A stretch of DNA of 64,000 bases from Natrinema gelatinilyticum. GTDB lineage: Archaea > Halobacteriota > Halobacteria > Halobacteriales > Natrialbaceae. Location of the stretch: contig NZ_CP100758.1 in NCBI RefSeq assembly GCF_024266705.1, positions 62,001 through 126,000 on the forward strand, in the 5' to 3' direction. Both the position numbers and the translations under genes were made by a program. The notes beneath the pieces were generated by a model that worked only from the letters and a program-made list of their open reading frames with translations, was not told the origin of the DNA and did no database searches. This document shows positions 55,228-63,700 of the stretch, in pieces (position 1 is the first letter of the stretch; every line of letters starts with the position of its first letter).

Positions 55228-55597
55228 CCTTTTCTGCTCCTCTTTGGCATTCGAAAGTTATCATCAGTAAATACACCCTTCAACTAAATTCTTCAGTATA
55301 TGCAAAATTGTGCCTCAACAATTCAATCGTGGTTATTTTGATACCGTTAGTGTTTAAGTTATAGTGATTGTTATATATTTTATTTTATATTAATTTAATA
55401 ATTAGTAGATTTTTTGACGATATCTACGGTGAAGAGTTACAATATGACCTCGACATTGTGGAGGAAAGAAGCCGATACAACGGCTCTTAGCGGTAATGAA
55501 GTACAAACGTTCTTCCGTAGGTGATTGTAGATACTGCTGAGTTGTCGCTGCAAAGTCAAAGAGGACAAGGACACCGCGTTAGCGGTGCCCGACACGG
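55228..55597. other. AT-rich intergenic region between the TRAP operon and an IS1595 element
   Basis: Strongly AT-rich in its first half (TATATTTTATTTTATATTAATTTAATAATTAG near 55370-55410). No gene. The right half carries the left end of the IS1595 element with a hairpin at CACCGCGTTAGCGGTG (55575-55590). Confidence 0.4.
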
Positions 55598-56482
55598 ATG
55601 ATTCCGCTAGATGTGTTTAGGTCGGAATCGGTCGCAGCGGACCTGCTCCAACAGGTTCGCTGGCGTGACGGTGTTACCTGTCCTCGCTGCCGTTCTGACC
55701 TCACGGTCAGAAACGGCAGCTATGGGCACTTTCAGCGGTATCTCTGTAAGGATTGCGACCGCACATTCAACGATAAGACGGGCACGATTTTTGCTCACTC
55801 GAAGATTGCGCTCCGCCGGTGGTTGTTCTCGATCTACGCGTTTCTCCCGTTTAACACGAGACTCCGGCAGCTACAGTGCGAAATCGAAGTGACATACAAG
55901 ACGTTCCACCGGCGCATCGAACGCTTCGCCAGAGCGCTCGATGCGCCTTCCCTCGATCTCGTCGGCCCGGTCGAAATCGACGAAGTGTACGTCTCTGCTG
56001 GGAAGAAAGGCCGCGAGCGCGACCAAGAGTCGCGCTCGCGTGGCCTCTCCACGCGTGGGCGCGGAACGTATGATGGCGACAAGCCACCCGTGTTCATCCT
56101 CGCTGATCGCGGGACGGGCCAGCGGTACGTGATCCCAGCGAAAGCCGCTGACGAATCGACGATTCGGCTCCTCTTGGCCGACCGCCAAGAGGAGTCGCTG
56201 ACCATCTTTACTGACGGCTTTCGAGCGTACGAGCCACTCGAAGAGGACGACGCATTCACTCGTGAATACGTCGTCCACGGTGACGGTGAATACGCCGACG
56301 ACGAGATCCACGTCAATACCTGCGAGAGCCACGCGTCGCTGACACGACGGTGGCTCTCGCCACATCGATGTATCTCGAAAGATAAGCTAACACAATATCT
56401 CAGAGCGTTCCAACTCCGCCGAGAATTATATCGAAAACCGGGACGAGACGCACTCAAACACGCTATTCAAGCGACTCTATGA
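55598..56482 (+). CDS. IS1595-family transposase (intact)
   Basis: The 294-residue protein is complete: zinc ribbon CPRCR...CKDCDR, the GTIFAHSKIALRRWLFSIYAFLPFNTRLRQLQCEIEVTYKTFHRRIERF region, catalytic VEIDEVYVSAGKKG, TIFTDGFRAYEPLEEDD with the second Asp, and the third residue in DEIHVNTCESHASLTRRWLSPHRCISKDKLTQYLRAFQLRREL. It is unlike the element at 31139 but in the same family. It lies between the TRAP operon and the amidase gene. Confidence 0.95.
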   Translation: MIPLDVFRSESVAADLLQQVRWRDGVTCPRCRSDLTVRNGSYGHFQRYLCKDCDRTFNDKTGTIFAHSKIALRRWLFSIYAFLPFNTRLRQLQCEIEVTYKTFHRRIERFARALDAPSLDLVGPVEIDEVYVSAGKKGRERDQESRSRGLSTRGRGTYDGDKPPVFILADRGTGQRYVIPAKAADESTIRLLLADRQEESLTIFTDGFRAYEPLEEDDAFTREYVVHGDGEYADDEIHVNTCESHASLTRRWLSPHRCISKDKLTQYLRAFQLRRELYRKPGRDALKHAIQATL

Positions 56483-56823
56483 AATCAACAATGTGCTACG
56501 CAAGAGCGTACTCCTATTTGAGGAAATCAAGCTGCCATCGTCACGGGTTACGGGGACCCTGTCAGCGGGCGACTGCGGTACCGTATCAATACGTCTTTGA
56601 AAAATAACAGTGTAGTAACGTTCAATCGACTTGGTAAACCCTCTAAAGCAATAATTTCACGCTTATCACGCTCAGACGTAGACATTATGCTCGATGGTTC
56701 CAATATTCTCATCGATGGCTACTGTTTGTCAGCTCTATGAGACCTGCAAGGAGTTCTTTCGCTTCCGACGGTTGAGCTACTTTGTTGACACTTATTAACA
56801 AACAGAGAACTGACGTGAGTGTT
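56483..56823. other. Intergenic region right of the IS1595 transposase
   Basis: About 340 bases, moderately AT-rich, including the presumed right end of the IS1595 element. No gene supported. Confidence 0.35.
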
Positions 56824-58296
56824 TCAATCGCATCCTGTCCTATCAACCATCCGTTCTATCAGTTGCGCCATCTGTACTGCGCGGATGTCTTCGAATTTTG
56901 GTGCGACGACCTGTACCGAAACTGGAATCCCTTCATCGGAAGCTACCGGCACAGCGACGGCGGGGACATCAGCGAGATTGAATGGAACGTTGTTACCATT
57001 CATCTGTCTCACATTCTTTGGCGAGTTGCTCTCGCCGAATTGGGGCGGAAGCTGACGCAGCGTCGGGACCAACAGTAAGTCGACATTGGTGAACGTCTCC
57101 TCGAGCAACGCTCGAAACCGTTTTCGCTCCCGTTGGGCCGCCACGTAGGGCTGACCAAATTCTTCGGCGTCCAGTACCGCTGCCGGAAGCACGCGTTCTC
57201 TGATTCTTTCATTCTCGAGTCCTGCCTCCAACATTCGCTCGAACGCCCCTCGACAGGCATCGGAAACTGAATCGTCCAATCCACGAACTACCCCACACTG
57301 TCGGAGGACTCCTGCGAATTCTATCATCGAAATAAGCGAGTAGCAGTCGTCGAGACGCTCGTGATCGACGTCTCCTGGGAGGTCGATTGGCTCGACCGAT
57401 ACATCTTCTCGAGCGTCGAGTGTTGCTGCGAGCGATTGAATCGCGTCATGAATTGGTGGCGTTACTGGCTCAAGAAACGTGTTTGGGAGTCCGACTGTAA
57501 AGCCATCCCACGCGGTAAGCGAATCGACGATTGAAGTGGTTGATTGGTGGGTTGCCATGGAAACACAGGGATCCGGCCCAGCAATTGTCTTGAGGATTCG
57601 GACAGCCGTTTTGACGTCACGCGCAATCGTCCCGACTGCGTCGAGCGACGGTGCCATGGGAACGACGCCGTGTGTTGGAACCATGCTACTTGTCGGTTTG
57701 ATGCCGACGACGCCACAGCAAGCAGGAGGCATTCGGACGCTGCCACCGGTGTCCGTTCCGATTGCACCGTCGACAAGTCCGGCCGCGACGGCAACGGCGC
57801 TCCCGCTTGAGGACCCGCCTGGAACACGGGTAGGAGCAGTCGGATTCTGGACCTGCCCGAAGTCGCTGAATTCGCCACTGGGCCCGAATGCAAACGCGTC
57901 CATGTTTGTTTTTCCTTTTATCGCCGCCCCTGCATCGAGGAGACGCTCGACGAGCAAGGCGTCGACTGCGGGCCAACACTCGAATTCGCGCGATCCACAG
58001 GTCATCGGCAATCCGTCGACTTCGACGTTGTCTTTGACTGCAATCACGAGGTCTGACAACGGTCCATCACCGCTCTGGCGAGGAGTCGAATACCCGGCGA
58101 GAAACGCGTTGTATTCGTCGTTGACTACCTCATCGTGGGGATGTGACGGCTCGGGCTCGTGTGGAAAGGTGTCGGTAATCGCTTCGAGCGTAGTCAGATC
58201 GTCGAGAATCTCATCAACCCTGTCGTCGATCTGAAGCGAGAGCGCCGACGCAACTGTACGTATCGTTTCCTTGCGGTCGTCATAATCGTGAGACAT
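56824..58296 (-). CDS. Amidase (amidase-signature family)
   Basis: From ATG 58294-58296 the 490-residue protein is a complete amidase-signature enzyme. The Ser-cisSer-Lys triad is visible: Lys in LVIAVKDNVEV, cis-Ser in VPGGSSSGSAVAVAAGLVDGAIGTDTGGSVRMPPACCGVVGIKPT with the nucleophile Ser of TGGSVRMPP. It ends with FNLADVPAVAVPVASDEGIPVSVQVVAPKFED. Such enzymes hydrolyse amides, nitrile-derived amides, carbamoyl compounds or Gln/Asn in tRNA; GatB is not nearby, so a catabolic amidase is likely. It lies between the TRAP importer and a racemase fragment, which suggests that the imported compound may be an amide. Confidence 0.9.
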   Translation of the reverse strand: MSHDYDDRKETIRTVASALSLQIDDRVDEILDDLTTLEAITDTFPHEPEPSHPHDEVVNDEYNAFLAGYSTPRQSGDGPLSDLVIAVKDNVEVDGLPMTCGSREFECWPAVDALLVERLLDAGAAIKGKTNMDAFAFGPSGEFSDFGQVQNPTAPTRVPGGSSSGSAVAVAAGLVDGAIGTDTGGSVRMPPACCGVVGIKPTSSMVPTHGVVPMAPSLDAVGTIARDVKTAVRILKTIAGPDPCVSMATHQSTTSIVDSLTAWDGFTVGLPNTFLEPVTPPIHDAIQSLAATLDAREDVSVEPIDLPGDVDHERLDDCYSLISMIEFAGVLRQCGVVRGLDDSVSDACRGAFERMLEAGLENERIRERVLPAAVLDAEEFGQPYVAAQRERKRFRALLEETFTNVDLLLVPTLRQLPPQFGESNSPKNVRQMNGNNVPFNLADVPAVAVPVASDEGIPVSVQVVAPKFEDIRAVQMAQLIERMVDRTGCD

Positions 58297-58711
58297 TTTG
58301 TTATCCCTCGTCCAGAACGACGGTCTCTGAAATGGTTGCAGACAGTAATACTGTCTGGACAATGTTTCCGAGCAATGCTTTTACAGATGCTTTTTTTCGA
58401 CCGCTCATGACAATTTGGTCAACGGTCTTTCTCCTGTCCATAGATATATCCACTCTGTGGTATTTTAACATATGCCGATTGAGAGAGAATGGTTATAAGC
58501 CTTTTTACAACTATCTGATAGTAATAAATTTGAGTAAGATAAATAGTTATTTAAAAATAATTTTATTAATATATAAATAATACTATAAACTATAGCCGCG
58601 AACTAGTAACTTGTCTTCGAAATACGTGTGATTCTATCGGGCTACTCCGGTCGGGGTTTACGTCTCCTATAGAATGATGGAAATTGAATGGACAGGAGAA
58701 CGAGGATTTTA
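58297..58711. other. AT-rich region upstream of the amidase gene
   Basis: No gene. It is AT-rich and contains GTCAACGGTCTTT (58415-58427), the same 13-mer found at 37173-37185 near the other racemase gene, and so may be a shared regulator site. The amidase promoter is here. Confidence 0.35.
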
Positions 58712-58889
58712 CTATTTAGCTTTTGCGTATTCAACCGCCCGATCAGCTAACACTATCATTGAGTCGAACAGCTGAGGTTTGATATTATCTGGAGATAGTG
58801 CCAAGGAGATTTCTGTACAGCCGACCACAATCGCATCAACTTCATCAAACTGAGTGACTGCGTCGATCAAAAGAGGCGAACGAGAGATG
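58712..58889 (-). pseudogene. C-terminal fragment of a second Asp/Glu racemase-family protein
   Basis: The frame reads SRSPLLIDAVTQFDEVDAIVVGCTEISLALSPDNIKPQLFDSMIVLADRAVEYAKAK and ends at TAG 58712-58714. VVGCTEISLAL carries the second catalytic Cys; it aligns with VLACTELPLAF of the gene at 37325. The N-terminal three quarters were removed where the neighbouring IS630/ISH3 debris begins at about 58890. Confidence 0.85.
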
Positions 58890-58933
58890 GTACGTCAGAG
58901 AAGTTTTGGCCGGAGTGAGATGGTTGATGAATA

Positions 58934-59105
58934 GTGAGCAGCGATCGTCGAAAGGACGTTGTTCGCCATCTTTCTGATGAGGACCTTGATCGACTCCTGG
59001 CCGAGGCGGACGATCCGAAGGTCGTCCACCGTCTTACCTTCGTGAAGAATCTCTATGAAGGAGATACGCTTGAAGAAGCAGCTAACCGGGTTGGCCATCC
59101 GTTCT
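58934..59105 (+). pseudogene. N-terminal fragment of an IS630-type transposase
   Basis: From GTG 58934: SSDRRKDVVRHLSDEDLDRLLAEADDPKVVHRLTFVKNLYEGDTLEEAANRVGHPF then stop. This is the helix-turn-helix N-terminus common in haloarchaeal IS630 transposases. The remainder is missing and the following stretch up to 59220 is unreadable. Confidence 0.8.
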
Positions 59106-59316
59106 AGTTTAGTGACTGGCTGAGACGGGGATCGCACCGAAATTACGTCGAGTCTGACCGCAATCATACCGAGGTAGCTGCTGTTCCAGCAAACCAGCTG
59201 ATGTCCGGTCAACTCTCTCGTCGAAGGCGGCGCACTCACGACCGCGAGTGCGCCGCTGTTCCAGAGCCATCGCTGATAAGACCGGGCGATTCAGCCCGTT
59301 TCGTCAGGCGAGTTCG

Positions 59317-60636
59317 TTACCAGAACTCGCCTGACTCCACCCGTTCACGTAACCTCGGGCGGTGTGGATTTGGATCTCGTGACGACCACAGCAACAGCGA
59401 ATCAAGATCCGGCAGCTCATAGCCCAGATCAAGCATTAGGTACAATTGGATCAGGTGCGCGTGCCGTTCAACACCGTGTGAACAGCGTCGACGAGGGAGG
59501 CGTGACGACGACGACGCGGCGTCGTCGCCGCGTTCTCGCTGTTTTGCGTCGAGTTTTCGGAGTTCGTCAACGATAACCCGGCTCATCAGCAACGAAATTG
59601 CCGCCATGATGATCAGCGTCTCAATGATGTAGGCGTCGGTCGTGTTAATCTCGTCCAGCCCGAACCGTGATTTCAGTTCTTTGAACAGTAGCTCGATCCC
59701 CCAGCACGCCCGATAGAGCTGTGCGATATCGGGCGCGCTGTAGTCGTTTTTGTCAAGATTCGTCAGGTACAGATGGTACTCGCCGCTGTCATCGTTGCGG
59801 ACGCCGACCAGTCGAAAGGTTCGGGTCGTGCTGGCGCCCGACCCTCGTTTGCGATCGAACGAGAGGGTGATCCGTACATCGATTTCCTGTCGCTGCAGGT
59901 TGTCGAGGACGGCCTACAGCGACCGGCCCTCCAGCGGGATGCTGTTTCCTCGCCATGTACGGAGTTCTTCGACGATCTCGAAGTTCGCGTTTTCTTTGAC
60001 GCGAGAGACGAACCAGCCGCCATTGGCCTCAATGCGGTCGAACAACCAGAAATCGTAGTAGCCAAGATCGAACAGGATGAGGGCGCCAGCTACCCACTCA
60101 CCGGTGGGTAGCTGGCTCCGTTCGTGAGTGCTCGCTTCGGTTGTCTGGAATCGCGTCGGATGCCCAGTCGAGAGCGATTCGGTGAGATGGAGTTTCGCCC
60201 CGGCTCGGTCGTCATCGAGTGTGTAGACGTCTTTGGCGTCTTGATAGAGCGAGATGATTGTGGCGTCGACGATCAGGACGTCTCGAAATCGTTCGAGACG
60301 TCCGGTAAGCTCGGTTTGGCCCGTGTCGAGATTCTCGATGGCGTCATCGAGAATCTCTCTGAGGAGTGCAACGAACCCTGGTTTGAACCAGCCGTGAAAG
60401 GTCGCATAGGTGAGTTCATCACAGTCAGCCATCTCGACGTACCGTTCGAGAAACGCCTGAATGGATCGATCCGATCCGGCAGCAAAGCCGAGAGAAAGCG
60501 TGTAAAACAACGCGACGACGTCGAATTTTCGCTCTCGCTGAATGAGATTTGTTGCGCGAGCGGGCTCGCGCAACTCATCAGATGGAAACGCTCTTTGAAT
60601 TCGGTTCACAACTACTGAATCCGGTAGGGTGTACAC
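59317..60636 (-). pseudogene. ISH3-like IS4-family transposase with in-frame TAG
   Basis: The full protein of about 440 residues is open except for one TAG at 59914-59916. It starts MYTLPDSVVVNRIQRAFPSDELREPARATNLIQRERKFDVVALFYTLSLGFAAGSDRSIQAFLERY. The first Asp is in VLIVDATIISLY, the second in LILFDLGYYDF. After the TAG (SIPLEGRSL*AVLDNLQRQEID) it continues HLYLTNLDKNDYSAPDIAQLYRACWGIELLFKELKSRFGLDEINTTDAYI to GYELPDLDSLLLWSSRDPNPHRPRLRERVESGEFW. In the YREK motif the Arg is Cys (YRACWGIE), so catalysis is probably lost. Confidence 0.85.
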
Positions 60637-60721
60637 ATTCTCTACCGGATTCTTACATTCCTAGTTACTGCCGATTCTAGTCCGACGTCTCTGGATGCCT
60701 TGATGCGCTAAACTAGAACGG

Positions 60722-61004
60722 ATGACTTGTTGTGCCAGTCGTGGAAGGGTTTTTCAACCGCTACTGACAAGCAGGTCATCCGCGTCTCAGCGGACGACCT
60801 ACGCCCCGATCTTCGTGTCATGCTTCCACTGGACTGAGATATCAACATCAAGAACGGCCAGAGTCTCTCTGTCGGTTAATGTCGTCACTTTCAGCGTTTG
60901 AACGGTGCCTCCAGACCACTGGCGTGCTCGCCCGTATGCTTCCCTACCGCTTGTTTGGTTAGAGGTCGACACTGCTCAACGAAGTCAAGGAGATTGACCT
61001 CCAT
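60722..61004 (-). pseudogene. Internally deleted copy of the IS5 element at 14179
   Basis: From ATG 61004: MEVNLLDFVEQCRPLTKQAVGKHTGEHASG, then a deletion joins SGGTVQTLKVTTLTDRETLAVLDVDISVQWKHDTKIG and a piece of the AADK-like segment. The flanking DNA 61005-61080 also matches the right end of the 14179 element (…GAATTCAACACGGC…). About 560 coding bases are missing. Confidence 0.85.
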
Positions 61005-61376
61005 GGACAAGAGCCGATTTCCTCAGCTTCATCCTTCTACTCCATGATATCAGACGATTAGATCGAATTCAACACGGCAATTTAAGTAGTATCTTAGTGA
61101 CTCCTTTTAGGATATAGCAGAAACATATATATTTATACTGGTTGAGCAAGTAGTCGGACTATACCAACGGGAAATCAGTGTAGTCTAGCAGGCTTGATAG
61201 TGACTGGTATAAATAATGAATCGCGAATCCGTGGTTAGAAGGAAATAACCTCGCCGAAAAATAGCTATGAACTTAGTTGAAATCCAGGTATTAAGTATGG
61301 CTTTTACCTATGAACAGGTGCCATGTTATAGATAATAACCACAATAGTGGATGATTAGGTAATATATCAAATAGAT
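61005..61376. other. Intergenic, AT-rich region upstream of the MFS gene
   Basis: Left part is the end of the deleted IS5 element; the right part (61130-61376) is AT-rich and is the promoter region of the MFS gene. No gene. Confidence 0.4.
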
Positions 61377-62567
61377 ATGCAGAAAACAGAAAAAATTCTT
61401 GGTGGGTACGAAGGAAAACTTCTTTGGACAGTATCGGTGGTGACAATGTGTAGTATGGGTGCTAGATTCCTTCTACCTCCACTATTGCCGGTAATTATTT
61501 CAGATTTGGCTATTAGCCCATCTACTGCCGGCTTTGGATTAACAATACTCTGGGGTTGTGCAGCTCTGTCCCATTTCCCAGGTGGAAGTATATCTGATGA
61601 ATTATCGAGAAAAACACTCCTAGTCCCAAGTATCATTATCATGGTATTTGGTGTCGTTATGTTATTACTTGTTAACGATATCTCAACATTCTTTATCGGT
61701 GTAATAGCTTTAGGTATCGGATCAGGCCTCTATACCCCCGTTGCGATGGCCCAAATGTCTGATTTATATAAACATCGACGGGGTTTAGCTATGGGCATCA
61801 ATTCAGCATTTCTGAACCTGGGCGGGCTAGTTGGAAGTATACTAGCATTCGTAGCTCTTAGTTATTTCAAATGGCAAGTCGCCTTCTTTCCGATTGTTGT
61901 ACTATTGGTAGTGACAAGCATTCTACTTCACGTGTTGAACAATCAGCCATACGTCATTTCAAAGCCGGAGAGAATACACATTAAACCTACTCTATATCGT
62001 CTGACTCGGTCTCGGCAACTCCGGTGGACACTTGCGACAGCCATGGTATTTGGCTTTTCCTGGCAGGGCATCCTTAGTTTTTTACCGGCGTACCTGAATG
62101 CATCAAAGGAGGTCACTCCGATGTTCAGTAGTGTAACATTTGGGGGGGTCTTTTTACTTGGCATGTTTACCACACCACTGGCAGGCCGATTAGGAGATAG
62201 GTGGACATGTCCACACGTTGCTCTAATTTCGACAGTCCTCACTACTATTGGATTAGCAACATTACTTGTGGGCGATTCAATTGCGCTTGTGGTAGTTGGA
62301 CTTTTAGTTCTTTCAGTTGGTCTTATGACTTTTTGGCCAGTACTAAACTCACACATAATGAATCTCGTTCCCACCGACCAACTCGGGGGGGATTATGGAG
62401 CCATAAGAACGGTATTCATCGCAGCAGAGAGCATTGGACCAGCGTTTGTCGGATATACTGTAGACCATTTCGGATACACGGTAAGTTTTTCGGGGATAAC
62501 TATAGCTTTAACAATTTCTATCTTCTTTGCATATATATTAGTGAATATAAATGGGAGGTACAAATAG
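61377..62567 (+). CDS. MFS transporter
   Basis: The 396-residue protein has twelve membrane helices with MFS features: SDLAISPSTAGFGLTILWGCAALSHFPGGSISDELSRKTLL in loop 2-3 (the GG-SDxxxRK motif A), GIGSGLYTPVAMAQMSDLYKHRRGLAMGINSAFLNLGGLVGS and, in the second half, GVFLLGMFTTPLAGRLGDRW. The substrate is not inferable; related carriers move organic acids or drugs. The gene is much AT-richer than the core of the window and has a TATA-rich upstream region, a sign of transfer. Confidence 0.9.
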   Translation: MQKTEKILGGYEGKLLWTVSVVTMCSMGARFLLPPLLPVIISDLAISPSTAGFGLTILWGCAALSHFPGGSISDELSRKTLLVPSIIIMVFGVVMLLLVNDISTFFIGVIALGIGSGLYTPVAMAQMSDLYKHRRGLAMGINSAFLNLGGLVGSILAFVALSYFKWQVAFFPIVVLLVVTSILLHVLNNQPYVISKPERIHIKPTLYRLTRSRQLRWTLATAMVFGFSWQGILSFLPAYLNASKEVTPMFSSVTFGGVFLLGMFTTPLAGRLGDRWTCPHVALISTVLTTIGLATLLVGDSIALVVVGLLVLSVGLMTFWPVLNSHIMNLVPTDQLGGDYGAIRTVFIAAESIGPAFVGYTVDHFGYTVSFSGITIALTISIFFAYILVNINGRYK

Positions 62568-62584
62568 GTATAAATACTTGCTTT

Positions 62585-62737
62585 ATAGGTCACAAGATTA
62601 CGCTTGATTTGGACGGGTTTACGGAGTTAGCCGCCACGGAGAACCCCGAGGCAGTGCGCTGGATTCTACGGGTATCTGACTGGTCGCCGAAGATTGTAGA
62701 CGGCGCACTTGATAGGGATCCACAGATGGGTTCATAG
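62585..62737 (+). pseudogene. C-terminal fragment of an unidentified protein
   Basis: Reads HKITLDLDGFTELAATENPEAVRWILRVSDWSPKIVDGALDRDPQMGS. Charged helical C-terminus with haloarchaeal composition, no start of its own. I do not recognise the family. Confidence 0.4.
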
Positions 62738-62761
62738 TCTCAGGAAGCGTCCTCCGGTAGT

Positions 62762-63100
62762 GTGACGAAAGCTGGAGGAAAGCTGGCGGAGGTGACTGAA
62801 CTTCACCTCCGGCAGCGGTTGGCTGAAGAAACTGATCCGAAGGCGATCAAGCGCTTGGTTGCGGCGCTCGAATACAAGCAAGGGCTCTCGCCGGCCAAGA
62901 TCGAGAAGAAATACGGCTGGTCCGAGCAGACGGTCTACAACTGGCTCAACCGGTTCGAGGAGCGCGGCCGTCCAGCCGCGCTCCGAGACAAGCCACGTCT
63001 GGGACGAAAACCTTGGCTAGATCCAACACAACGGCGGCAGCTCTTTGCCGCTCTGAACGAACCACCGAGTGAGGCTGGTTACGACGCGCCGGCGATTGAC
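62762..63100 (+). pseudogene. N-terminal fragment of an IS630-family transposase
   Basis: TKAGGKLAEVTELHLRQRLAEETDPKAIKRLVAALEYKQGLSPAKIEKKYGWSEQTVYNWLNRFEERGRPAALRDKPRLGRKPW up to YDAPA, then unrelated sequence follows. Same element type as 47836-48354 but diverged. It is cut by the next transposase fragment. Confidence 0.85.
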
Positions 63101-63533
63101 CGAGGCGTTCGTCATCGTACTTGACATCAGGAACGATATCCGTGATGGAGCAACGCTTTGCGAGGCGCTACGTCGTTTCGACGACCCGGTTGATTCACTG
63201 GAAGACGGCTATCCCGATTGGCATCCGGCCCCCTACTCGTTCCACGGCATGCTCACCCTCTTTCTCTACCGCGAGACCACTGGCGACAGTTATCGATCAC
63301 TAACCCGTCATCCCGAACTCGCAGGCGTCTTCGGCTTAGAGCACATTCCCGATGAGTCCGTCTTATCGCGGACGTGGCGCAAGCGCTTCGATCATGGAGA
63401 CCGGGAGTTCATCACTGCCAGTGCACATTGCCTGGTCAAGGATATTTCGCGCACAGATATGGGGGCATTCGCAACGCACAGCGCTCAGATCCATATATCG
63501 TTATATGATTTATCACTAGCCAAGTACCGCTGA
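63100..63533 (+). pseudogene. N-terminal part of another transposase
   Basis: The frame, entered within the IS630 fragment, reads AFVIVLDIRNDIRDGATLCEALRRFDDPVDSLEDGYPDWHPAPYSFHGMLTLFLYRETTGDSYRSLTRHPELAGVFGLEHIPDESVLSRTWRKRF then loses similarity after AHCLVKDI. The helical N-domain followed by DESVLSRTWRKRF is typical of DDE transposases of the IS4/IS5 type. No catalytic domain remains. Confidence 0.7.
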
Positions 63534-63592
63534 TTCTGAGCGTAGAAAGCCCGAAACGGCTGAAAATAGCGACTAATCACTTTCAAGTACAT

Positions 63593-63620
63593 ACACTTGA
63601 TTAGTCCAGTAATCAAGTGT
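63593..63620. repeat. 11-bp perfect palindrome upstream of the recombinase
   Basis: ACACTTGATTA (63593-63603) and TAATCAAGTGT (63610-63620) flank GTCCAG, 80 bases before the recombinase start. A half copy (ACTAATCACTT) lies just upstream at 63571. Likely an operator or a recombinase-binding site. Confidence 0.55.
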
Positions 63621-63700
63621 GGTTTTATGAGAGTCCGTCCCCTCTATGAATCACGAACAATGAAATGTAGCAGGAAACAACCTCTCGAGGGTGAGCGAGC

